From positions 558,001 to 622,000 of the forward strand of contig JARGXX010000021.1 in the NCBI GenBank assembly GCA_030374765.1: a stretch of DNA of 64,000 nt. The letters run 5' to 3'. Position 1 is the stretch's first letter. Every line of letters starts with the position of its first letter. Shown one piece after another: positions 34,907 to 44,871 of this stretch. A model generated the notes under the pieces. That model had not been told where the DNA came from and ran no database searches. It was given only the letters and a program-made list of their open reading frames with translations. Both the position numbers and the translations under genes were made by a program. This DNA is from Agarophyton chilense (lineage: Eukaryota; Rhodophyta; Florideophyceae; Gracilariales; Gracilariaceae).

Positions 34907-37900
34907 TTATCCCTCTTGGGCGTTTACCAGCGTGGCTGGGAGTGCGGTCCCCGCAAGGCGGTGGTATCGCACTACCGCAGAGCGCGGGAGGTGCTCGATG
35001 GGCTCCGGGGTGTCCCACTCCGGCCCGTATCCGTACCAGCGGGTCCGATACTGGAGCACCCCGTGCTCATCGTAGATATGTCCGACGACTCGGTCGAGGA
35101 CGTACTCCTGCACGTAAACATGCCGGCCTTGCCGGGTGGTGGTGACCCGAGCCTCAGCGCCGCGTGGTGCTGGGCTCGTCGTCGCCTGTTCCGGGTCACC
35201 CGGATTGTCATTCCGGTCTGCGGTTGTTGCCGGGTTCCCGGGGCTGCCGTACTGCTTCGCGGAAGTTGCCGGCGCGGCCGGGTTGTGTTTCCGCTGGGCT
35301 GTACGGGCTTCCCTGAAGTCCGCTCTTACCGCGAGTTTGCGTGGGTCCTTCCGTCTTGGTGACGGTTCGCCGGAGGCCTCCGCTTGAATTGCGGCATGCG
35401 GCGTTCCCATTGGTGGGCAGTTTCCGCTGTGCGGTGCGCCGTGGGCGGTGAGTGGTTCACCGTCCCGGCGATCTGCCTCCGCGGGGTGGCTGTCAGCCAA
35501 TGACCGGGATGCCGGGTGCCCATTGGTCCGATCTCCCGCCCGGGTCTAGTGACCTTGAGAACGGGTGGTCGGGCTGTCGCGGACGGTTGGCTCCGATTGT
35601 TCGGCAAGGGAGGCGGTTTTCGACTTGTCGTTGCGCCCCTTTTCCCCCATGGGGTTCGTACAGTTCTCAACGGAGTGGCTCGCTAGACGTGCTTGCGCAG
35701 CGCCCGCCGGAGTACCGGTATCGACCGAAACGCTCGGTGTGCGCCCGTGAATGTGCGTGGAGCCCTCAGTTGCTTCCACGCGATGCAGAGCGTCCGTAGG
35801 GTCTCGCTTCCCGGCTTCGGGTCTTCGAGCGCCTTGGTTCCCCTTGCGGGGTGGCGTGGCGGTCAGGTTGACCGCCGCGTCCCGCGGGAGCGGATTGGCG
35901 TCCGGCGACGATGCCGGTTGCCCGCTCGGGGGCCTTGCCCGGGGTGTCCGGTTAAACTTCCGTTGCGACGGCGATGCTTCCGCGATGGAGCGGGTCCCCT
36001 CCCCCTCCTTAGACGGAGCGACGGGTGCTGGTGGGCTAACCGCATGGCGGGTATAAATACCGCTGCGCGGCGCCCGTAAGGGTAGCTGGCCGCGAGGGCC
36101 AGGTGTTTCCGGCATTGCCGGTGGTTCCGATAAAGTCGGTATATCGGAGAGACCCCGTGAGGGGTGCGGTACCACGGCGGGGCGTGGTGCCACCGTTGTA
36201 ACCGTGGTATCCGAAGCCGTTTCAACGGGGTCTGATGCGGTTTCCGCCTGCGGCGGTGGGGCGGCTACGATGCGGTCTTGTGAAAGACGTTCGTGGTCGC
36301 CGTTCTTGTCCACCACAACGGTGCCGGAGGGGGAGGACACGACCCGGAACGGACCTACAGCGACAGGCGAGAGCTTGTGACGCTTGTCGGTCCGGGGGTT
36401 GTAGTACTCCCGGCGAACGAACACGTAGGTTTCCGGCTTGGGCGGTGACGGAAGTGGTCCGCGTAAGCGGTTATCAAAGTCCCGCTTGTAGGCGGCCTGG
36501 GCACGTTCCATGGACTTCCGGGCTACCGGTATGAGCTTGATAATCCAGTTCTTCCACTTGAGGCCGTATTGGCCCACGGATGGGAAAGAGTTGACGCTGT
36601 GTTGGGGTTCGACCGCCACTGGCTGGGGTGTCCTGGAGAGCACAAGCTCGAAGGGAGTCAGACCGGTTGTCCGGTGGACCCGCGTGTTGTAGGCGTAGGT
36701 GATAGCATCAGAATAAATGTCCCACGTCATTGGGTGATCGGATACCTAGGAGCGTAGCGACGAGAGTAGGGTGCGGTTGAAGCGTTCCACCTGCCCGTTT
36801 GTTTGCTGGTGTTGGGTGGTAGTAAACAGGTTCTTGACGTCGAGGATGCGGCAGACGTCCTGAAAGAACTTAGAGGCGAACTGCATACCGTTATCGGATA
36901 GAACCTCTATCGGAGGGCCATAGACGAACGCCCAGTGCGTAACGAAGGCGTTCGCAACCGTGAAAGCGGTGATCTTCCATAAAGGTACGGTGCGCACCAC
37001 CTTCGAAAAGCGGTCAGTGATAACCAAGAGGAACTTGTTTCCCTTGTGCGTCTTGAGTAGAGGCCCGAGAATGTCGATTGCGACAAACTCGAGGGGCGCC
37101 CTTGCGGGGAAAAGCTTCATCCGTTTGGAGTGCTTCCGGAGTTTCACCCGGTTCTTTGCGCATTGGGTGCAGAACTGCACCGTAGCGTAGCAATCAACCG
37201 CCACAGCGGGCCAATAAAAGTCCCTTCGCAGGGTTAGATAAAGTTTTCTCCCACCGGAGTGTCCCCCGAGGGTCGGGTAGTGTGAGAGGTGGAGCACTCC
37301 GGTTTGCAGGGTGTGGGGGACCACGATCTGGGATCGGTGGTCCACCGTCCGGACGAGGTAACAGATGTCGTTTACCTCGAACGGGAGGTCCTCTCCACCG
37401 TTTAGGCGGGCCCGTATGCGCGTGCAGAACGGGTCGCCGAACTGTTCTCGGATCATCTCCTCGGTGGAGATGGGTACAAAGGTCCCGGGTACGGGTGTTT
37501 CATTCTCGCGCGCTGCGAGTAGCTCATCCATTTCCATGGTGTCTTCCCCGGTTTCGGGCCAATCCGACTCCGTCGGTGTTTCCCCTTCCAAGGTAAAGCA
37601 CGGGATCTCGTCGACCTCCGGGTCGGCAAGTGCTTCACCTGTCGTAGGTAATCGAGAGAGGGCGTCTGCTTGGGTGTTCTGGACACCCTTCTTGTAGACG
37701 ACCTCGAAGTCGAATTCCGCTAATCGGAGGCGCCACCGCATTAAGCGGCCAGAAGGATCTGCGATGTTCAGCAGCCACCTCAACGAGGCATGGTCCGTGT
37801 ACACGGTGAAATGAACGCACATGAGGTATGGGCGCAGAGTGGATAGCGCCCAGACCACTGCGAGGCACTCCTTCTCGGAGACCGAGTAGTTGCGCTCGTG

Positions 37901-39163
37901 GACGTTCAGCGTGCGGGACCAATAGCCAATTGGTTTGCGTTCCCCCTCGGGGGTGGTTTGGAACAGTGCGCAGCCCACCTTGTGGTCGCTGGCGTCGGTG
38001 TCGATGGAGTAGGGAAGCCCAAGTTTGGGCAAGGATAGGATGGGAGCTGTCGTAACTGCCTTAATCAAGGAGCGAAAAGATTCCGACTGATCGGTGGTGA
38101 ATGGCGCAAGCTTCGGTGGCTGGCCCTTTCGCAGTAGCGCGTTTAGCGGAGCGGCGATATCCGAGAAACTCGGTATAAACCGTCGATAGACGTTGACCAG
38201 ACCTAAAAAGGATCGGAGCTCCGTTTGAGTACGGGGCTCCTTTGCCTCGCAGAGGGACTTGATACGAACTTGTTCGATCATTAACCGTCCTGGACGGATG
38301 ACGTGCCCGAGATACTTCACCGTATCGGTGAAGAACTCCCACTTCCTCAACTTGAGGGTTATTCCTGCGTCTCGCAGTACGGTCATCACGTCCCGCACGT
38401 GGGTCAGGTGATCGTCCAGGTTTCTGGAAAAGACAATGATGTCGTCCAAGTAGACAAGGCACGTGCGCCACTTGAATCGCGACATCAGTTTGTCTATCGC
38501 CCTTTGAAAGGTGGCCGGTGCATTGGTTAAACCAAACGGCATCCGCTTGAAGCAGTAGGAACCCGAGTGGCAAACAAACGCGGTTTTGTCTCGGTCCTCT
38601 TCCCGGAATTGGACTTGCCAGTAGCCCCAGTTATCATCCAGAGCCGTAAACACGGTAGCGTCCCCGAGCGAGTCTATACACTCGTCCATGCGCGGAATCG
38701 GGTAGGTGTCCCTCACGGTGACGGCATTGAGGCGGCGGTAGTCAACGCAAAATCGCCACGTGCCGTCAGCCTTGAGGGCCAGCACCACCGGTGAAGCCCA
38801 AGGAGATTGGGCGGGCTCGATGACTCCAGCACGGAGCATCTTGTTCACCTGAAATTCTTCCTCCTCCCGAGCTTTCGGTCCCGCCCTGTAAGGGGGTTGT
38901 GCAACCGGACGTGCGTCCGGTAGCAAGTCTATCCGATGTTCGGTTGTATTGATCTCACCCAGTGAGCCGTCCCACATTGTGGTAAACTCGCGTAGCATTC
39001 CGCGTAAGCGGTCCCGGTGTGAGCCCGGTACATGACTCAGGTCCAGGTCCTCGAGGGCCTTGATCGGGTCTATCTTATCGTAGCTCGTGGGCTGTGCCCT
39101 GGTGTCAGGTGTGGGGACCGACGAGGTCAGAAATGCATCCGTCTTGACGGTTTTATCGAGCGC
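34907..39163 (-). CDS. pol: retrotransposon pol: RT, RNase H, integrase, chromodomain
   Basis: One frame of 1,419 codons follows the protease TAG. It contains further TAG codons at 36,746-36,748 and 35,546-35,548 and ends in TAA. Counting from the Met at 38,998, RT has FCVDYRRLNAVT and the catalytic VYLDDIIVF (183-186). RNase H has SIDTDASDHK and VYTDHASLRWL. The integrase has an HHCC zinc domain, the first Asp in FVAIDILGPL, Asp702 (LSDNG) and Glu738 (QTNGQVERFN), spaced DD35E. The TAG at 36,746 falls 13 residues after the Glu. Beyond it come YAYNTRVHRTTGLTPFE, a GPF/Y module (LSPVAVGPFRVV), a long Pro/Arg linker with the third TAG, and a C-terminal chromodomain (YVLDRVVGHIYDEHG, WYGYGPEWDTPEPIEHL). 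The chromodomain should guide insertion to marked chromatin. Confidence 0.93.
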
Positions 39164-40123
39164 CTACTGCTGTGCCTCCCCGGAGGTTTCTGCACCGGAT
39201 ACCGAGAGACCATCCTCGGTAGAGGGAGTTATTCCGAGTACTTTGGCAGCCGTCACCTTTGTAGGGAGCATCGCGAGCGGGTGCGGCGTCATAGACCCAA
39301 CGACTTGGTTCTTTGCCAGCGTCTGGGGAGCCTTTCCCAGATTGGCAACCAACACCCTGAAAGGAAAATTCGGCGTGACTTGCACGATTCCGTTCGCAAC
39401 GGTTAACTGAAATTTCTCGTACAACGAGGACAAGGGCTGAACAACCCGAAGACCGTGTTGACGGGATTTGACTGAAACCATAACCTGGCTCTCCGGGGGT
39501 ATGGTGACTGACGAGGCAACGCGTAGCTTCGTAGAATCCCGGTTCGCCGGTGTGGGTTTCTGCGCAGCAGGTAAAGGAACGTGTTTCCTCGATGCCCGCT
39601 TCAGCGGTTGACGAACAATGGGGACGGTCGATCCGTCCTCAAGTTCCACCTGCTTAAGGCGTGGGCGGATGGCGTCGACAAACCTGTCGCAGTAGTCACA
39701 TCCCAGTATAACTGGCGCGGCCAGCGAGTGGCACACAATAAAAGTTAGTTTAACCACCATCCGCCCTAGCCTGACGACCAGGTCGATCACACCAGCCGTT
39801 TTCAACGGGTTGTTATTGGCGTCTGACACGTCGGGTACCGTTTCAGAACGGATGAGTGACCGCAATGGCGGGGGTAAAACCGATTCCACAATAAAGTTCG
39901 GCCCAGCACCTGTATCCAGGACAGTGAGATGTCTCACCATAAACTGCGTGTGCAGACCAAGGTCAGCGTAAACCTTGTAGTTACGCTTGGCCATTACCAA
40001 GACTCTATCCGGGATCCGGTTATTTCTAATCCGTATCCACGGTCGACGCAACACACCGAGGTGTTTAGAGTCCGCGTCTGCGGTGTCCTTCCTTGTCAGG
40101 ATTTTCACCGGGGAGCGAGGCAT
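39164..40123 (-). CDS. retrotransposon aspartic protease
   Basis: The retropepsin-like domain shows the active-site VLDTGAGPNFIVES and the downstream ILGCDYCDRF hydrophobic-Gly motif, about 95 residues apart. The frame is open upstream past the gag stop (at least to 40,197), so it is probably reached by frameshift. The ATG at 40,123 is the first in frame. It ends at a TAG (39,164-39,166, context CAG TAG GCG), beyond which the same frame continues without a break into reverse transcriptase. Confidence 0.88.
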   Translation of the reverse strand: MPRSPVKILTRKDTADADSKHLGVLRRPWIRIRNNRIPDRVLVMAKRNYKVYADLGLHTQFMVRHLTVLDTGAGPNFIVESVLPPPLRSLIRSETVPDVSDANNNPLKTAGVIDLVVRLGRMVVKLTFIVCHSLAAPVILGCDYCDRFVDAIRPRLKQVELEDGSTVPIVRQPLKRASRKHVPLPAAQKPTPANRDSTKLRVASSVTIPPESQVMVSVKSRQHGLRVVQPLSSLYEKFQLTVANGIVQVTPNFPFRVLVANLGKAPQTLAKNQVVGSMTPHPLAMLPTKVTAAKVLGITPSTEDGLSVSGAETSGEAQQ

Positions 40124-40185
40124 CGGCGCCTCGGGCGTCGTCAGCCTCAACTCTGAGGACGCCTCTCCCGAAGTGGAGACTCCCT

Positions 40186-42297
40186 CTATTCTATTCCCTG
40201 TACAGGGTCCTGGTCGGGCGAAGGCCCGACTTCCTCTGCAACGAGTGCATGATTCCGTTGCACGGTAGCTACCGCAGGAGCGGGTTGAGATCCACCAGCG
40301 TGGTTTGGCGCTGGTGCGGCGCGTGCCGGCTGAGCCGGTTTGTACCGAGAATTCGGAGTGTGAGCCAATGCGTTGGGGAAGTCCGTCTTCGCGCGGAGAT
40401 ATGACGTGAGTGGCACGGAGCCCTTCTCCTGCGGGGAAAGGGCTTCGTAATTATCCACCACTCGCGCCATATCTCGTAGCGATAAAAGGCATTGCAGGGA
40501 GGTGTGCCCGCGCTCGTAGCACAAGTGGCACACCAACGTCACTCCCGCGTTTCGCGGTACGGAATTCCGAGCATCGGTGTATCTTCCGGGTTCCGGGTTT
40601 CCAACCCATCCAGGGCGCTGACTTCGTGTCATTCCGTTCGAGTACAGCATATGGGGGGCCGGAGTGCGGCGGTCATTAAGATAAAAGACCTGCCCGTTCT
40701 CCATGTCCCTTGCGGTTGAGTCAACCGAGCCATCCGTCGTAGACGGTAATTCCGTTGTCGGAATAGATAAACCATCGCGATGGATGACATTCATATTGTC
40801 ATAACCCTGTTTGGGGATGCCATCCGTCGCAAATGACGGTGAAGAAGAGTCTGACTCAAGCAGCAATGCTTTAGCGGCCTTCGACCGGGTTCCCGGATTG
40901 CGTGCACATAGTTCATCTCCCTCTGCGCGGGCAAACTGTACGAGTTCAAGGTATGTCACCTTCGGCTCTTGTTCCCTGTAACGGGCGACAAGAGTCTTGA
41001 TGGCTGGATCCAAGCCATCAATGAACATCGTACAGCGTTCCCCAGCGGGGTATACATTACCACAACGGTGGAGAGCCTTATTCAGGCGTACCGAGTAATC
41101 GGTCTCGAGCTCGCCGGAGCGTTGTCGAGTGTCTCCCAAAGCGAGTATCGCCGCTTGTATCGCGGAGTTGGTTGCGTAGGAACGCAGGAGGTACTGCACG
41201 GCCTCGGGCCAGCAGGTCACACCTCCTTCGGAGGCTCGCGACGAGCCCCGAACCGACAAAAACTGATCTTCAGCGACACCCCGTAGAAAGTAGGGTAGCG
41301 CCACGTAGGCTTGTCCTTCGTTCATTCCGAGTATATCGGCTTCCGCTACAAAGCGGTGTAGAAAATCCAAGACCAGAATTGGATCATCCCCAGTAAACGA
41401 CTGGTTACGAACTGAAAGCTGCATCCGCTTGATGCAGTCTTTCACTTTACCCGTGTCACGCGGTGTCCGACCTAAAGAGGAATCTTCTAGCCGGTAATAC
41501 CGGTAGGACAGGAATGTCCTGTACAGAGGGTTGGTTGGCTTCAAGGGTTTGAGGCCCGAATGTCGCCGACCCTTGGGGCGCGACCGGATGGCCCCGTAGG
41601 TGGCAGAGGACCGCTTTGAGCGGGAAGAGCGCCCATAACGATCCTGTGAGTCATCGCTCACCGACGAATCGGAACTCTCCGAGTCACTCGGTTTACCGTC
41701 CGACTCAGATGATGAGTCGGACGGGTGTCCGTGCTTACGGTTAGAATCCCGGTTCTTCCGGCTCTTCCGGTTCCGCGACTGGGTCTCTCGATGACAGACA
41801 ACTGGTCTAGCCGCGTTCGCGGGCGAAGTTAACGTCCTCTCGACCGACTCAAGTCGGCTTCGGAGACGCTCGAAGCGATTCTGCATACCTTCTGCGAAGG
41901 AAGACGGAGCGCCAGAACACTCGAGTAGTGTATTGACGTCCGACCGCAATACGCGGATATCCTCGGCTAACTCACTTGTAGGGGGGTTAGCGAGGCTTCC
42001 TCGTAAAGAGGTGAACTCCCTCGAGAGGGTATTGTGAGCAGCCCGCAGGGAGCGGAGCTGCTCTTCCAAGCGTACAATCCGCGTTTGGTCGACCAACCGC
42101 GGAGGCGGAGAAACCACCGTTGCGACGGTCGTTAACCCGGAATCGGGCTGCGGGTCTTCAGTGCCGGTGACCGGTATCTCCCGGGAATGGGGTGTTGGAG
42201 CCAGGGCCTGTGGAACATCAGTGCCCCTGGCATCACCGCTTTGGCGGGAACGGCTGCGTGTTGCAGGAGGCTCCATGCTAGGCGGTTTCCTTGGCAT
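40186..42297 (-). CDS. gag: retrotransposon gag
   Basis: This is 703 residues from the first ATG (42,297). A Ser/Arg/Asp-rich disordered region (about 160-260) precedes the capsid-like retrotransposon-gag domain (about 290-480, with FTGDDPILVLDFLHRF and YFLRGVAEDQF). A CCHC zinc knuckle of CX2CX4HX4C form (CHLCYERGHTSLQC) lies at about 593-606. It ends in TAG at 40,186-40,188. The protease frame is -1 relative to gag and open across the gag stop, so a -1 frameshift could make a gag-pro-pol fusion. No perfect heptamer slip site is visible at the junction (CAGGGAATAGAATAG). Confidence 0.92.
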   Translation of the reverse strand: MPRKPPSMEPPATRSRSRQSGDARGTDVPQALAPTPHSREIPVTGTEDPQPDSGLTTVATVVSPPPRLVDQTRIVRLEEQLRSLRAAHNTLSREFTSLRGSLANPPTSELAEDIRVLRSDVNTLLECSGAPSSFAEGMQNRFERLRSRLESVERTLTSPANAARPVVCHRETQSRNRKSRKNRDSNRKHGHPSDSSSESDGKPSDSESSDSSVSDDSQDRYGRSSRSKRSSATYGAIRSRPKGRRHSGLKPLKPTNPLYRTFLSYRYYRLEDSSLGRTPRDTGKVKDCIKRMQLSVRNQSFTGDDPILVLDFLHRFVAEADILGMNEGQAYVALPYFLRGVAEDQFLSVRGSSRASEGGVTCWPEAVQYLLRSYATNSAIQAAILALGDTRQRSGELETDYSVRLNKALHRCGNVYPAGERCTMFIDGLDPAIKTLVARYREQEPKVTYLELVQFARAEGDELCARNPGTRSKAAKALLLESDSSSPSFATDGIPKQGYDNMNVIHRDGLSIPTTELPSTTDGSVDSTARDMENGQVFYLNDRRTPAPHMLYSNGMTRSQRPGWVGNPEPGRYTDARNSVPRNAGVTLVCHLCYERGHTSLQCLLSLRDMARVVDNYEALSPQEKGSVPLTSYLRAKTDFPNALAHTPNSRYKPAQPARAAPAPNHAGGSQPAPAVATVQRNHALVAEEVGPSPDQDPVQGIE

Positions 42298-42389
42298 TGG
42301 CCACACCGTCTCGACGGAAGAATAGAAAGCAAACCGGTGAGACCGGAGAAAACCCGTTAAACGGAAACAACCTCAGAAAAGACACAAGC

Positions 42390-42418
42390 GGTCTTGACTT
42401 CTAAGTCGGGAGACCAAT
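42390..42418 (-). promoter_or_regulatory. primer-binding region with self-complementary hairpin
   Basis: Three bases inside the 5' LTR the minus strand reads TGGTCTCCCGACTTAGAAG. It starts TGG as a tRNA-primed site should. The same stretch folds on itself: GGTCT pairs with AGACC and GACTT with AAGTC around a two-base turn (42,390-42,415). I could not match the site confidently to a tRNA 3' end. Confidence 0.5.
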
Positions 42419-42419
42419 T

Positions 42420-43285
42420 TGTAGGACAATGCCTTCAAGAAGGAAAACCTACGAAGACGTCCAGATCTTCCTCTCACGAGGTAACCGGCGCGGTAGAGCC
42501 CTCCCAGGGATCGGCGCGAAATGCCGGGTGTAAGCCGGAGCCGAACCGTCGCGACGTGCGCAGGGAGGCTGAAAGAAGCCGAGAATATCCGCGTAATGCG
42601 GTGCTTGCGTATCCTCTGAGGAGGCAAAACCCACGAGAGTGGCGAGAGCGACAGGTGTCAGTGCGAGCCGCAAGAGCGGGAATTGCCCAATGAAAGGGAG
42701 GAAAAGGGAAGGAAAATGGGAAGGGAGGCAAGAGGGCGAGCTTGACCACGAGTCGCAAGAGGGGACTCGGGAATAGCCGGCACTGCCGGGTGTAGCAAAC
42801 CGTATACACGGGCGGAACCACGAAAGTGGGAATAGATACCCGACACACGAAGGCTGCTTGAACGTCCAAGGGGGTTGGGAAGCCGTGCACCACGGGAAAT
42901 CCCTCCGTAAGGAGTTGTATATCCGCGCAGGCGGTTCGACCCAGAGCCAAGATCTGGAAGACCAAGATCACCCTTGTTGGGCAGACTTTACTGGACCGGC
43001 GGCCGCGAGGCCGGCGGCCGAAGTACTGTAGTCCCCGTAGAATAGGATAAATAAAGTCTATCCTAAATAGCTAAATGTCCGTCTAATAAAAGGGGCCAAT
43101 CTGGCGGCCACGTGTCGCGCGGGCGCTGCGGCCACGTGTATGGCACCCGGTCCCGCCGGTGCATCACCGGCGTTCCGGCCATCGCCGTGAAAACGGATTA
43201 CTCCTACTCATAACGAGGTTGCACGCCAGAGGCTCCGGAAAAAACTTAATTCCCTAAAAACCTCCCTGGAGGACGTTGCTTTTCA
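42420..43285 (-). repeat. 5' LTR of the retrotransposon
   Basis: This is 866 bp and matches 31,886-32,751 with scattered substitutions, most densely in the first 20 bases. As the 5' LTR it should carry the promoter. Confidence 0.95.
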
Positions 43286-43824
43286 CCTGCGTTTGCACAT
43301 GCTTTATTGTAACAGTTTTGCTACACAACGTGGAGGCGTGCGTCGAGTGTGGCACTCAAAGGCGCTTGGTTTCAGCCACATCTCCGCTGCACAGTCGAGA
43401 TGTGTTGTAAGCTGGATAATGTGCGAAAATTTTATCAAAAGAAAGGGCTATGGTATGCGTTTGCGCTTGGTTCTGTGGCGATTTCGTGGAGGCGGTTGGC
43501 ACATTGTCAGGCGTTTTGTATGTGCGTTTTTGGGGTCGTGTACGCGACTAAAAAGGGTGCGTTTGCGCTTTGTTCTAGGATGGTTTCCATATCCGGCAAC
43601 ACTGGGGGCCGATATTGGTTGGTATTGTCAAGTTCAATGTAGGTTGAGTGTGATGAGTAGTAGGTCACGCGAGTGCTGGCGCCACACTCTCAGCTAAAGA
43701 AGATGCGTGCAGTGCGTTTAGTGAGGTAAGGATGACGTATGCTTAACGATGCCAGGTAGGGTCTTATGACGTTAAGCTTTGTCCAACAGTGCCATCGCCA
43801 CAAAGTAGCTATCGGTCAGGGCTT
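43286..43824. repeat. tandem repeat unit 3, right part
   Basis: It continues unit 3 after the retrotransposon. CCTGC at 43,286-43,290 duplicates 31,881-31,885. The sequence is nearly identical to 30,180-30,718 of unit 1. The telomere-like tract begins directly after it. Confidence 0.92.
43293..43697 (+). CDS. ORF within repeat unit 3, unknown
   Basis: This is the second copy of the ORF at 30,171-30,593, lying immediately right of the retrotransposon. The insertion removed or replaced its first residues, and the rest is collinear. Confidence 0.2.
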   Translation: MHMLYCNSFATQRGGVRRVWHSKALGFSHISAAQSRCVVSWIMCENFIKRKGYGMRLRLVLWRFRGGGWHIVRRFVCAFLGSCTRLKRVRLRFVLGWFPYPATLGADIGWYCQVQCRLSVMSSRSRECWRHTLS

Positions 43825-43828
43825 ACGG

Positions 43829-44125
43829 GAGTTTACGTTTTCGTAGAGGAAACCATTGTGTACGGGCTTTCACAGGTTTCAGGGGTTTAAGGGTTTTAGG
43901 GGAAGCTTTACCTGTATGGGATTTTGAATTTACGGAGAGGGGTTTAGGGGTTTTAGGGGTTTTAGAGGTTCAGGGGTTCAGGGGTTTAGGGGTTTTAGGG
44001 GAAACTTTACCTTTATGGGATTTTTTATTTACGTAGAGGAAAACATTGTTTAGGGGCTGGACGGCTTTAGGGGTTTTAGGGGAAACTTTACGTTTATTGG
44101 ATTTTAGGGGTTTTAGGAGTTTAGA
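43829..44125 (+). repeat. degenerate telomere-like tract (TTTAGGGG/TTTTAGGGG)
   Basis: GGGGTTTTAGGGG and GGGGTTTAGGGG words recur many times. They are embedded in a larger unit of roughly 110-130 bp containing TTTTAGGGGAAACTTTACCT and TACGTAGAGGAAAxCATTG, present about two and a half times. The G-rich strand is the plus strand. The tract starts immediately after repeat unit 3 and ends about 750 bp from the stop of the helicase gene. Confidence 0.8.
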
Positions 44126-44871
44126 GTCGAGACGTCAAGTTCCAGTATAGTACGAATGCGTGGTGTACAGATTGTTTGAGGGTGTACTCGATATCTGCGG
44201 TGGTTGTATAAAGTTCTGTTTTGAGCGACCTGCATTCGATAAGTGTACTGGGCTTTATGTGTGGGACTGATATAGAGAGTAGGTTGTTCCGTTAAACTGT
44301 ATTTTTGAGGCGGAGTTCGGGTATTTAGGGGCTGTGGGTGAGGTGGAGATAGAGACGTTTGAATAACGTTTGTTGCTGGATTAGGTGTAATGTAACGGTC
44401 GAATATGGGGTTTTTGGCGTTATACTTAAGTATAAAGAGGAGGAAATGTGTTTTTCTGTGGCAAGGAAGAGAGTTGAAAGCAAAATGGAGAAAGAAGAAT
44501 TGGTGTTTATTGTACCGGGTTGGAATCTAAAATCGTGCTAAAATGAGTGTTGTGGTTGACTTCCACCAAGCTGCAAGGCGTAGAATGTTGGGTACGGCAA
44601 AGTGGTTGTTGTGTGTTAACCAATCATGAAACATGGCGTCTGTTTCAAGGTGGGGGGGTGACGAATCTTGGGAGGATTGGGAAATGGAGTTGAACTTGGA
44701 TTGCATGCGTCCGTCAAAGAGGTGGAGTGCAGTTTCGGAGCGAGTTTTGGAGCATGTTCGCCACAAGACCCATGCCAGTTGATAGAGCGAAATGAAGATG
44801 CAGTGTCTTGTTCCAAATGTGTGCGGTTGAGAATGAGTTTTGAGTCCTTTGCACAATCCGAGATGGCATCG
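44126..44871. other. spacer downstream of the helicase gene
   Basis: No gene is recognised. The plus-strand ORF at 44,359-44,541 has no features. Part of the stretch next to the helicase stop is probably its 3' untranslated region. Confidence 0.4.

Larger units (their letters stand above)
31886..43285 (-). mobile_element. Ty3/gypsy chromovirus LTR retrotransposon, 11.4 kb
   Basis: The element is bounded by two 866-bp LTRs (TG...CA) and a 5-bp CCTGC target duplication. It is oriented on the minus strand, so its 5' LTR is the right one. Gene order is gag, protease, reverse transcriptase, RNase H, integrase, chromodomain. A long antisense ORF fills the space before the 3' LTR. The LTRs are about 97% alike by eye, so the insertion is fairly recent. 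There are no frameshifts in the roughly 5.2-kb pro-pol frame, but three TAG codons. Its GC content is higher than the surroundings. Confidence 0.95.

Noticed and set aside
43829..44125. True chromosome end or clean telomere
   Set aside because: The tract is degenerate, short and embedded in a larger repeat unit, with 20 kb of further sequence to its right.
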